From Deltaproteobacteria bacterium (GTDB lineage: Bacteria > Myxococcota_A > Polyangia > Haliangiales > JADYYK01), in assembly GCA_020853705.1 (NCBI GenBank), contig JADYYK010000020.1:1-64000 (forward strand): DNA of 64,000 nt, in the 5' to 3' direction. Shown here piece after piece: positions 21,726 through 32,073 of this stretch. Position numbers and translations under genes: made by a program. The stretch's first letter is position 1, and every line of letters begins with the position of its first letter. Under the pieces are notes generated by a model, which ran no database searches, was not told the origin of the DNA, and saw nothing but the letters and a program-made list of their open reading frames with translations.

Positions 21726-22360
21726 GCCTTGACCAGCGCGCGCCCGAAGACGTCGGCCAGGGCGCGACACACCACCGGCGCGACCTCCTCGAGGTCGACG
21801 TCGCGCTGCAGCACCTCGGCCATCGAGGTCATCACGTCGGCCTTCAGCCCGCACGGGTTGATGGCCGCGAAGCGCTTCAGATCGGTGCGCACATTGAGCG
21901 CGAAGCCGTGGAAGGTGACCCACTTGCGCACCGCGATGCCGATCGACGCGATCTTCTTGTCGCCCACCCACGCTCCCGTCCAGCCCGGGTTGCGCGTGCC
22001 GGTGATGCCGAAGTGCGCCAGCGTGTCGAGCAGCGCCTGCTCGATGTTGCGCAGGTACGCGTGCAGATCGCGCTCGTCGCCGGCCAGCTTCAGGATGGGG
22101 TAACCGACCAGCTGGCCGGGCCCGTGGTAGGTGACGTCGCCGCCGCGCTCGATCTCGAGCACCGGGATGTCGCCGGCGGCGAGCACGTTCTTCATCGCCT
22201 CCTGGCGCCGGCCCAGGGTGATGACGTGCTCGTGCTCCACGATGAGGACGGTGTCGGGGATCTCGTCGCGCTGCCGGCGCGCCACCAGATCGAGCTGCAT
22301 CTGGTGCACGAAGCCGTACGGGCGCCGCCCCAGCAGGACCCTGCGCAGCGGCGCCGGCAC
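21722..22360 (-). CDS. lipB: Octanoyl-[acyl carrier protein]-protein N-octanoyltransferase
   Basis: Moves octanoate from acyl carrier protein to the lipoyl domains of 2-oxoacid dehydrogenases, before LipA adds sulfur. 212 residues. IERGGDVTYHGPGQLVGYPIL is the LipB signature, and GTRNPGWTGAWVGDKKIASIG contains the catalytic Lys. GTG start, 8 bases after lpdA. Its place directly behind the E1/E2/E3 genes fits its job of lipoylating the E2 encoded at 24918-26192. Confidence 0.95.
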   Translation of the reverse strand: MPAPLRRVLLGRRPYGFVHQMQLDLVARRQRDEIPDTVLIVEHEHVITLGRRQEAMKNVLAAGDIPVLEIERGGDVTYHGPGQLVGYPILKLAGDERDLHAYLRNIEQALLDTLAHFGITGTRNPGWTGAWVGDKKIASIGIAVRKWVTFHGFALNVRTDLKRFAAINPCGLKADVMTSMAEVLQRDVDLEEVAPVVCRALADVFGRALVKA

Positions 22361-22368
22361 GACGCGGC

Positions 22369-23772
<1,404 letters not shown>

Positions 23773-23774
23773 GG

Positions 23775-24917
23775 TCACTCTCTCTCCGACAGGTAGGTGG
23801 CCAGCTGCTCGCGCAGGTGGGCCGGCGGCTCGGCGAACACATCTTCGATGATGGATTCGACCGGAGGTGGCGGCGCGGCCTCCTGGGCAGCCACGGCAGC
23901 GCGCACCTCGGCCTCGATCTCGACCGCCAGCTCGGCGTCACGCGCGGGGTCGAGCAGCCGCTTGTGCTCCAGGTAGCGCCGCATGCGCAGCAGCGGATCC
24001 TTCTGTTTCCAGGCCTCGGTGATGCCCTCGTCGCGATAGCGCGTGGGGTCGTCCGACGACGAGTGCGCACCCATGCGGTAGGTCAGCGTCTCGACGAAGC
24101 TGGCACCCCCGCCGGCGCGCGCGCGCGCAACCGCGGCGGCCACCGTGCTGTAGACCGCCAGCACGTCGTTGCCATCACAGCGGAACGACGGCAGCCCGTA
24201 GCCCAGCCCCTTGAGCGCGATGGTCTCGGCCGCGGTCTGGCGCTGCTGGGGCGTCGAGATGGCCCACTGGTTGTTCTGGCACACGATGACCAGCGGCAGC
24301 TGGTACACGCCGGCGAAGTTCATGGCGACGTGGAAGTCCTCCTCGGAGGTCCCGCCATCGCCGATGTAGCCCAGGCAGACCCGGCCCTTGCCCTCGATCT
24401 TCATGCCCCAGGCGACGCCGACCGCGTGCGGCAGCTGGGTCGCGATGCACGACGACATCGGCACATAGTTGGCGCCGCGCCAGCCCGGGTGGCACGGCAT
24501 CTGGCGCCCCTTGCAGGGGTCGTCGCCGGTCCCGAAAATCTGCGCGATGTAGGCGCTGAGCGGCATGCCGCGGAAGATCCCGGCGCCGGCCTCGCGCAGC
24601 GCCGGCAGGATCCAGTCGTCGGGCCGGGTCGCCGCGGCGCTGCCGATGACCGAGGCCTCCTGGCCGCGCGCCTCGCCGTAGAAGCCGATGCGGCCCTGGC
24701 GCTGCAGCGCCAGCAGGCGCTCGTCCATGACGCGGATGACCAGCATGCCGCGGTAGATCTCGAGCAGCTTGAGCGGGGTCAGCTCGGGGCCGAGCTCGCC
24801 CTCGTCACACGAGCCGTCCTCGCGCAGCACCTGGTACAGGCCAGTGGCCTGCGCGATGTCGGCCTCGGCGAGACCGTCGAGACGGCGCCGCGGAGCAGTG
24901 CCGGGCGCCAGCGACAT
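23775..24917 (-). CDS. 2-oxoacid dehydrogenase E1 component, alpha subunit (second copy in operon)
   Basis: Thiamine-diphosphate decarboxylase subunit. 380 residues. The TPP motif runs from GDGGTSEEDFHVAMNFA to CQNN, and YRMGAHSSSDDPTRYR is the phosphorylation-loop region of pyruvate and branched-chain E1-alpha. The ATG directly abuts the E2 stop. A paralogue is encoded at 27204-28340, yet only one E1-beta is present. Sequence by eye leans to the branched-chain/acetoin-type E1-alpha, but substrate cannot be fixed. Confidence 0.9.
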   Translation of the reverse strand: MSLAPGTAPRRRLDGLAEADIAQATGLYQVLREDGSCDEGELGPELTPLKLLEIYRGMLVIRVMDERLLALQRQGRIGFYGEARGQEASVIGSAAATRPDDWILPALREAGAGIFRGMPLSAYIAQIFGTGDDPCKGRQMPCHPGWRGANYVPMSSCIATQLPHAVGVAWGMKIEGKGRVCLGYIGDGGTSEEDFHVAMNFAGVYQLPLVIVCQNNQWAISTPQQRQTAAETIALKGLGYGLPSFRCDGNDVLAVYSTVAAAVARARAGGGASFVETLTYRMGAHSSSDDPTRYRDEGITEAWKQKDPLLRMRRYLEHKRLLDPARDAELAVEIEAEVRAAVAAQEAAPPPPVESIIEDVFAEPPAHLREQLATYLSERE

Positions 24918-26192
<1,275 letters not shown>

Positions 26193-26211
26193 TGTGCGCT
26201 CCTTCGCTGGC

Positions 26212-27189
26212 CTACTGGAACTCGACCGCGCGACGCATCGAAGCCATCACGCGCTCGGGGCTGGGCAGGTACTCGTTCTCGAGAGTGTACGGGAACGGCG
26301 TGTCGAAGCCGGCGACGCGCTCGATGGGCGCCTCCAGCGAGGTCAGCGCCTTCTCGGCGATCAGCGCGGCCAGCTCGGCGCCATAGCCGCAGGTCCGCGG
26401 GGCCTCGTGCACGATGCAGACGCGGCCGGTCTTGCGCACCGACGTCAGCACGGTCTCCAGATCCAGCGGCAGCAGCGTGCGCAGGTCGATGACCTCGGCG
26501 TCGATGCCGGCCTCGGCCGCCTTGGCCGCGGCCTCGATCACGGTGTGCAGCATGGCGCCGTACGCCAGCACGGTGATGCCCTTGCCCTCGCGTACGATCT
26601 TGGCCTGGCCCAGCGGCACCGTGTAGTCACCCTCGGGCACCTCGCCACGCGCCGCGCGGTAGACCCGCTTGGGCTCCATGAAGATGACCGGATCCTCGCC
26701 CCGCATCGCCGACAGCAACAGGCCCTTGGCGTCATACGGGTTCGACGGGATGACGACCTTCAGCCCCGGGGTGTGCACGAAGTAGGCTTCGGGCGACTGC
26801 GAGTGATAGTGGCCGCCGCGGATGCCGCCGCCGTAGGGCGTGCGGATGACCACCGGCGCGGGGTACTGCCCGCCCGAGCGATAGCGGAACTTGGCCAGCT
26901 CGTTGACGATCTGGTCGTAGGCTGGGTAGATGAAGTCGGCGAACTGGATCTCGGGCACCGGGCGCAGGCCGTACAGCGCCATGCCGACCGCGCTGCCGAT
27001 GATGCCGGCCTCGGCCAGCGGGGTGTCGATGACGCGATCGGGGCCGAACTCCTCGAACAGGCCGCTGGTGGCGCGGAACACACCGCCGAACTTGCCGACG
27101 TCCTCACCAAGCACGACCACGCGCTGGTCGCGCCGCATCTCGATGCGCAGGGCGTCGTTGACGGCCTGGATGATGTTCATCACGGGCAT
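26212..27189 (-). CDS. 2-oxoacid dehydrogenase E1 component, beta subunit
   Basis: Partner of E1-alpha in the thiamine-dependent decarboxylase. 325 residues, the normal length. GEDVGKFGGVFRAT, DTPLAEAGIIGSAVGMA, GGGIRGGHYHSQSPEAYFVHTPGLKVV and LRTLLPLD are family motifs. ATG start; 14 bases after the first E1-alpha and 19 bases before E2. It is the only E1-beta in the operon and so presumably pairs with one or both E1-alpha proteins. Confidence 0.95.
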   Translation of the reverse strand: MPVMNIIQAVNDALRIEMRRDQRVVVLGEDVGKFGGVFRATSGLFEEFGPDRVIDTPLAEAGIIGSAVGMALYGLRPVPEIQFADFIYPAYDQIVNELAKFRYRSGGQYPAPVVIRTPYGGGIRGGHYHSQSPEAYFVHTPGLKVVIPSNPYDAKGLLLSAMRGEDPVIFMEPKRVYRAARGEVPEGDYTVPLGQAKIVREGKGITVLAYGAMLHTVIEAAAKAAEAGIDAEVIDLRTLLPLDLETVLTSVRKTGRVCIVHEAPRTCGYGAELAALIAEKALTSLEAPIERVAGFDTPFPYTLENEYLPSPERVMASMRRAVEFQ

Positions 27190-27203
27190 GGCTATCGCAT
27201 CTC

Positions 27204-28340
27204 CTAGTGGGCACTCAGCTTGCGGACACCACCGGCGGCCGCGATCTCGTCGAGTAGTTGCTGCTTCTGCTCGGCCAGGTGCCAGGGCAGGTCGGCAAAG
27301 ACGTCGTCGAACAGCGTGTCCGGCGCGGGCGGGCCGACCGACTCGGCCGCCTTCAGGGCCTCGCTGATCTCGGCGTTGATCTCGTCACGGATCTGCGTGT
27401 CCCAGGCCTCGGTCCACAGCCCCTTGGTCTCCAGGTAGCCCTTGAAGCGCGTGATCGGATCGCGCGGCTCCCACTTCTTGGGCTCGTTGGGATCGCGATA
27501 GACCGAGGGATCGTCCGACGACGAGTGGCCGCCGCGGCGGTAGGTCACGGCCTCGATCATGGTCGGGCCCTCGCCGTCGCGCGCGCGCTGCACCGCGGTG
27601 TTCATCACCGAGATGATGGCCAAGAGGTCGTTGCCATCGACGCGGATGCCCGGCATGCCGTAGCCGATGGCCTTGGCCGCGAAGGTCTTGGCCGCGGTCT
27701 GGCGATCGCGCGAGGTCGAGATGGCCCAGCCGTTGTTGCGGCAGAAGAAGATGGTCGGCGCCTTGTAGACGCCCGCGAAGTTCATGCCGACGTGGAACTG
27801 GCCGGTCGAGGTCGCGCCCTCGCCGAAGTAGACCAGCGCGACGTCCGACTTCTTCGAGATCTTGGCGGCCCAGCCAGCGCCGACGGCCTGCGGGATCTGG
27901 GTCCCGACCGGCGAGCTGATGGAGACATAGTTGATGCGCCGGCAGGCGTGGTGCACCGGCATCTGGCGGCCCTTGACCAGGTCCTCGGCGTTGCCGAACA
28001 GCTGGCAGATGAACTCCTTGAGCGTGTAGCCGCGCCAGAACGCGGCGCCGGGCTCGCGATACGACGGGAAGATCCAGTCGTCCAGCGTCAGCGGATAGAC
28101 GCCGCCGAGGTGGGTGGCCTCCTCGCCGGTCGAGGTCATGTAGAAGCCGAGGCGACCCTGGCGCTGCAGGCGCAGCATGCGGTCGTCCATGATGCGGACC
28201 AGCAGCAGACCGCGATAAAGCCGCTTCAGATCGGCGTCCGGGATGGGCGGCGCGACGGCGCCCGGCAGCAGGTGGCCGTTGTCGTCGAGGATGCTGAAGG
28301 GTTCGTCAGGCGATACGGGCTGCTTCGCGGTCACGGCCAT
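27204..28340 (-). CDS. 2-oxoacid dehydrogenase E1 component, alpha subunit (first gene of operon)
   Basis: 378 residues from the ATG at 28340, which has GGAGG nine bases upstream; a longer frame to 28406 runs into the promoter. TPP region FGEGATSTGQFHVGMNFA and CRNN; phosphorylation-loop region YRRGGHSSSDDPSVYR. It is clearly diverged from the E1-alpha at 23775-24917 (for example FGEGA versus IGDGG). First gene of the operon and preceded by a strong promoter. Confidence 0.92.
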   Translation of the reverse strand: MAVTAKQPVSPDEPFSILDDNGHLLPGAVAPPIPDADLKRLYRGLLLVRIMDDRMLRLQRQGRLGFYMTSTGEEATHLGGVYPLTLDDWIFPSYREPGAAFWRGYTLKEFICQLFGNAEDLVKGRQMPVHHACRRINYVSISSPVGTQIPQAVGAGWAAKISKKSDVALVYFGEGATSTGQFHVGMNFAGVYKAPTIFFCRNNGWAISTSRDRQTAAKTFAAKAIGYGMPGIRVDGNDLLAIISVMNTAVQRARDGEGPTMIEAVTYRRGGHSSSDDPSVYRDPNEPKKWEPRDPITRFKGYLETKGLWTEAWDTQIRDEINAEISEALKAAESVGPPAPDTLFDDVFADLPWHLAEQKQQLLDEIAAAGGVRKLSAH

Positions 28341-28371
28341 GGAGCGGGACCTCCGGTGGGGCTGCGCGGCG

Positions 28372-28400
28372 GGTATAGATTGCTGAGTATGGGAAGTCAA
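28372..28400 (-). promoter_or_regulatory. Sigma-70-type promoter of the 2-oxoacid dehydrogenase operon
   Basis: On the minus strand TTGACT (28395-28400), 17-base spacer, TATACC (28372-28377). The first E1-alpha start is 31 bases further, with its own ribosome binding site. Confidence 0.6.
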
Positions 28401-28496
28401 CGGCAAGGTGCCCTAAGTGCCCGGAAGGATTGCCGCGCTGCGTTAGCAGCGAGCTGCTTTGGCACCCTGGGATGAATGAGCTAGATTGCGACGGCC

Positions 28497-29093
28497 ATGT
28501 TGACCTGGATCATCGTGTCCGCCGCGATCGCCGTCCTCGGTGGGGGTGCCATCGGGATCTACCGGGCCTCCAACGCGACCTCGCGCCGCGACCGCCAGCT
28601 CGCCGCCCCGCCCAAGGAGCGCACCATCCGCGAGCTCCTGCCCAACGACATCGTGACCTTCGAGAACAAGGACTTCCTGGTCGAGGGCCTCATCATCTAC
28701 GACGAGGACGGCCACACCTGGAAGGCCGCCCGCATGGTCGACGAGGGCAAGGAGCGCTGGATCATGACCGGCATGGAGCGCACCCCGGGCCTGACCAGCC
28801 CGGTGCGCGTGCTGGATCGCGACACCACGCTGCAGATCACGGGCTATCCGCCCGAGCTCCTCGAGGTCGGCGGCGAGCAGTACCGCCTGGCGACCCGCGG
28901 CAACGCCGGCGTGGCCGCCCAGGGCGACGTCGGCATCCCCGGCCTCGGCAAGTCGCTGATGCGCATCCGCTACTGGCGCTACACCGCCCCCGGCGACAAG
29001 ATGGTCATCGTCGAGCAGTGGGGCAGCGACTACCGCGCGGTCACCGGCAAGGCCGTCCCCGAGCACATGTTCACCCTGCTCCAGGCGACCTAG
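28497..29093 (+). CDS. DUF4178-type membrane-anchored protein
   Basis: 198 residues. One N-terminal transmembrane helix (residues 3-22) is followed by a short basic linker and a beta-rich domain with LLPNDIVTFENKDFLVEGLIIYDEDGHTWKAARMVDEGKERWI, which fits the DUF4178 pattern of a strand-rich domain with conserved Trp. Function unknown; DUF4178 proteins often sit near stress or membrane-remodelling genes. It is a single gene, divergent from the dehydrogenase operon and convergent with the extensin-like gene. Confidence 0.65.
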   Translation: MLTWIIVSAAIAVLGGGAIGIYRASNATSRRDRQLAAPPKERTIRELLPNDIVTFENKDFLVEGLIIYDEDGHTWKAARMVDEGKERWIMTGMERTPGLTSPVRVLDRDTTLQITGYPPELLEVGGEQYRLATRGNAGVAAQGDVGIPGLGKSLMRIRYWRYTAPGDKMVIVEQWGSDYRAVTGKAVPEHMFTLLQAT

Positions 29094-29149
29094 CAGGCCT
29101 CTCCGGCCATTCCCCGTTGCCTGTGGCCTGTGGCCTGTCTGTCCGGCTC

Positions 29150-30226
29150 TCAGTGCGCGTGGCTGCCGTGCGGCGGGTCCACCCCGATGGCGCCGGGGTC
29201 GATGGCGTTGATGTAGTCGCTGCCCGCCGTCAGATCGACGTGGTAGTGGTTGCGGTGGTCGGCGTTGAAGTTGGGCGTCAGGATGATGTTGAAGACCTTC
29301 TGGGTGTGCATCAGGCAGGCGACCTCGTGCAGCCACTTGTCCTTGTCGTTCGACGTGGTGGCGGTGCAGGTCGGCATGGTGTCGGGGTCGATGACGAAGT
29401 CGGTCTGGGTGTTGTAGGTGGTGGCGCCGACGCGGAACTCGTGCAGGTCGATGCCCTTGGCGTAGGCGTGCTGTGACGGGGTGCAGGTGCCGCTGTCGGG
29501 ATCGCCGCCGCCGATGCAGCGGTAGTTGTAGATCCCGATGTGCTCGATGGCGGTGACGCCGCGCGGGCGCAGGACGTCGCCCAGCTTCTGCAGCGCGAGG
29601 GCCAGCTTGCAGTCCATGAACATCTTCGACTGCGGGGTCGCGGCGCCGTAGGCGTAGTAGGCGATGCCGTTGATGGGGGTGTTGACGGTGACCGGATCGG
29701 CGACGCCCTTGTTGTTGGGGCCGAGGACGTAGGACACGCCGAGCGCGTTGAGCATCTCGTGGCAGGTGCCGGTCTGGCCGGGCATGGCCTTGACCACGAA
29801 GTCGATGCGCGCGGTGCCGAGGTCGCGGCCGTCGGCGGCCAGCGCGTGCGCGACCACGAAGCGATCGCCGTCGCCCTTGAAGTCGGCCATCAGCGCGAAG
29901 TCGGGCGCCTCGGCGACGCCCAGCGAGAAGACGTCCTCGGCGACCCACTCGACGCTGGCCACGCCGGCGCTCGCGCTGGCGGTGAACTGGATGGGCGCCG
30001 CGAAGCCCGCGGTGACCGCCTTGTCACGGGTGAAGATCTGGCCCGGGGTCGGCGACGTGATGGTCAGCAGCGTGCCGGCGTCGCCACCGCCGCCTCCTGC
30101 GTCTATCAGGCCGTCGTCGTCCCCACCGCCCGCGCCGGGGCCGTCACCGGCGCAGCCGGCCGGGGCGCCCGCGCACAGCAGCAGAAGCCCCGCGATCCCC
30201 AGCGCGCCCAAGAAGTTCCGCTTCAT
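29150..30226 (-). CDS. Extensin-like lipoprotein
   Basis: 358 residues. Lipoprotein signal with lipobox PAGC (Cys25), Gly/Asp-rich linker, an Ig-like segment to about residue 140, then an extensin-like C-terminal domain: SQHAYAKGIDLHEF and HRNHYHVDL carry the conserved His/Asp pattern of the DD-carboxypeptidase-like (Hedgehog-fold) family. Zinc binding and action on peptidoglycan are plausible but not shown. The ATG overlaps the DnaJ gene stop (ATGA), so it is translated with the upstream operon. Confidence 0.75.
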   Translation of the reverse strand: MKRNFLGALGIAGLLLLCAGAPAGCAGDGPGAGGGDDDGLIDAGGGGGDAGTLLTITSPTPGQIFTRDKAVTAGFAAPIQFTASASAGVASVEWVAEDVFSLGVAEAPDFALMADFKGDGDRFVVAHALAADGRDLGTARIDFVVKAMPGQTGTCHEMLNALGVSYVLGPNNKGVADPVTVNTPINGIAYYAYGAATPQSKMFMDCKLALALQKLGDVLRPRGVTAIEHIGIYNYRCIGGGDPDSGTCTPSQHAYAKGIDLHEFRVGATTYNTQTDFVIDPDTMPTCTATTSNDKDKWLHEVACLMHTQKVFNIILTPNFNADHRNHYHVDLTAGSDYINAIDPGAIGVDPPHGSHAH

Positions 30227-31215
30227 CTGTTGCCGCCTTTGTTGGGCCCGCCGACCAGCAGGATCTCCAGCTCATTGTGCGCCTGGGTCAGCGACTGCGA
30301 CAGCTGCGTCGCCATGCGCTGCTTGTCGGCGTCCTGCCCGAACAGATCGGGGTGATACCGGCGCATCAGCTTGCGGTACGCGATCTTGACCTCGTCATAC
30401 TCGGCGCCATACGACAGCTCGAGGATGGCGTAGTACTGCGCGATCTTGACGTCGTGCCTCATGCCGCGCGCCGCCCGCGACCGTGCCCGCGCCCGCGCCT
30501 CGCGCTCGGCCGCCTCGGCGCGCCGCGACGCCGCCTCGGCGTCGGCCGCACGCGCCCGCGCCTCGGCCTCGATGCGCGCCGCACGTGCGCGCACGCCGCT
30601 CTGGCGCTCGGCCTCGGCCGCACGCACCCGCGCCGCCGCCTCTTCACGCGCGCGCAACCGCTCGGCCTCGACCTCGGCCTCGCGGGCCGCCGCCTCGCGG
30701 ATCCGGCGCGCGCGCTCGCTGGCGGCGGCCTCCTCGCTGGCGCGGGCCTCCTCGCGGGCGCGCTCGCTGGCGCGGCTGGTCTCGGCCTGACGCTCGCGCG
30801 CGGCCCGGGCTGCCGCCTCGGTCGCGCTGCCGTTGCCGCGCGCGGCGTCGGCCTGGCGCTGCCTCTCGGCCTGCACGCGGGCGTCACGCTCGGCGGCGCG
30901 CGCGGCCTGCTCGCGCTGGTGCTCGCTGGCGCGCTCCTCGGCGTAGCGCTTGCTGTCACTCTTCTGCGCGGCGGCGCGCGCAGCCAGCTCGTCGGCCAGC
31001 GCCTTGCGCTCGCGCTCGCGGTCGAGCTCGTCGCGCAGGCGGAAGCTCTGCTCGGTGTCCTTGCGCCGATCCTTGCGCGTGCGCAGCTCGCGCTCGAGGT
31101 CGGCGTCGGTGAACTCCTCCAGCCGCTGCGCGGGATCCCCGAGCTGCGCCGCGCGATCCAGCAGCGCATTCAAGTTCGAGCGTACGACCTCTCGGATCCG
31201 ACGGGTGATGCTCAT
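30223..31215 (-). CDS. Coiled-coil protein with C-terminal J domain and PspA-like N-terminus
   Basis: 330 residues. Residues 1-35 (RRIREVVRSNLNALLDRAAQ) resemble the start of PspA/IM30 proteins. Residues about 35-265 form a long Glu/Arg/Ala coiled coil. The last 65 residues form a J domain (YYAILELSYGAEYDEVKIAYRKLMRRYHPDLFG) with the HPD motif that stimulates Hsp70 ATPase. This domain order is the reverse of classical DnaJ. Possible role: recruiting DnaK to a filament or membrane site. It sits between PilZ and extensin-like genes. Confidence 0.75.
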   Translation of the reverse strand: MSITRRIREVVRSNLNALLDRAAQLGDPAQRLEEFTDADLERELRTRKDRRKDTEQSFRLRDELDRERERKALADELAARAAAQKSDSKRYAEERASEHQREQAARAAERDARVQAERQRQADAARGNGSATEAAARAARERQAETSRASERAREEARASEEAAASERARRIREAAAREAEVEAERLRAREEAAARVRAAEAERQSGVRARAARIEAEARARAADAEAASRRAEAAEREARARARSRAARGMRHDVKIAQYYAILELSYGAEYDEVKIAYRKLMRRYHPDLFGQDADKQRMATQLSQSLTQAHNELEILLVGGPNKGGNR

Positions 31216-31219
31216 GGTG

Positions 31220-32071
31220 CTACTTCTTGGTGGCGCGCGGGGTCGTGATGGTCGGTGGGGTGTTGACGCGAGCGCGGCCACCTGGCTTCTGCGCCGAGCC
31301 GCGCGGGTTGGTGTTGCCACCGCCGCCGTTGTTGCCCGCGTTGTTGAGCTGGGCGCGGCTGGTCGGGGGCAGCGTGGTCTGCGGCTTGCCCGTGCCGCCA
31401 TCGCCCGAACCCGAGCCGGCGCCACCGCGCCCACCACCGCTGGGCTGCGCGGACAGGCCCTTCAGCGCGCCGGGCCCCTTGAGGCCGGCGTTCGGATCGA
31501 CACCGGGGATGCTGCCCGAGCCGAAGCCGGGCATGGCGCGGGTGATCCGCGGCGACGACTGCGAGGCGGGCGCCGACGCACCCTGCTGCGGGCGCGCCGG
31601 GGTCATCATGATGTCGGTGGTGCGCGACGGGCCGGGCGTCGGCGCCGCCGCAGGCTGCGCCGCCTTCGAGGCCGCCGGGGTCGGAGTCCGGGGCGCCTGG
31701 GCGTGCTGCCCCGACTGCGCCGCGGGCGGCTGCGCGATCGGCGCCTGCGAAGGGGCGCGCCGCGTCAGCAGCTTGGCGATGAGATCCTGGCTGTGCTCGT
31801 TGAGCTGCACGAAGACCACGCCCATGCCCATCGGGCTCTTGGACACGCGCACGACCTCGCCGATGCCCTCGATGGTCTCGATCTCCTCCATGATGACGGA
31901 GAACTTGAGGTGGCAGCGGGTGCCCACCGGCAGCGGGGTCTTGGAGCGGATGAAGGCACCCGACCGCGACAGGTTGGTCACGTACTCGCGGATGAACTCC
32001 TCGACCGACTCGAACTCGCGGTTGATGACGATGCGATCGTCGCGCTGCACCTTCACCCTGCGATCAGACAT
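31220..32071 (-). CDS. PilZ-domain protein with long disordered tail
   Basis: 283 residues. Residues 1-105 are PilZ-like: QRDDRIVINREF, NLSRSGAFIRS and GMGVVFVQL. The usual RxxxR c-di-GMP anchor reads as a weak RRVKVQRDDR at the N-terminus, so ligand binding is uncertain. The remaining 180 residues are Pro/Ala/Gly/Gln-rich and likely disordered. Starts 3 bases after the RNase gene and ends 5 bases before the J-domain gene, clearly one operon. Myxobacterial PilZ proteins often act in motility. Confidence 0.8.
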   Translation of the reverse strand: MSDRRVKVQRDDRIVINREFESVEEFIREYVTNLSRSGAFIRSKTPLPVGTRCHLKFSVIMEEIETIEGIGEVVRVSKSPMGMGVVFVQLNEHSQDLIAKLLTRRAPSQAPIAQPPAAQSGQHAQAPRTPTPAASKAAQPAAAPTPGPSRTTDIMMTPARPQQGASAPASQSSPRITRAMPGFGSGSIPGVDPNAGLKGPGALKGLSAQPSGGGRGGAGSGSGDGGTGKPQTTLPPTSRAQLNNAGNNGGGGNTNPRGSAQKPGGRARVNTPPTITTPRATKK

Positions 32072-32073
32072 GG

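Noticed and set aside
27204..28340. E1-alpha genes considered as one duplicated by assembly error
   Set aside because: The two copies differ throughout in sequence and length and are separated by E1-beta and E2, so they are true paralogues.
30470..31110. Long Arg/Ala-rich frames opposite the J-domain gene
   Set aside because: They arise from the Glu/Arg/Ala codon bias of the coiled coil; no start context or domain supports them.
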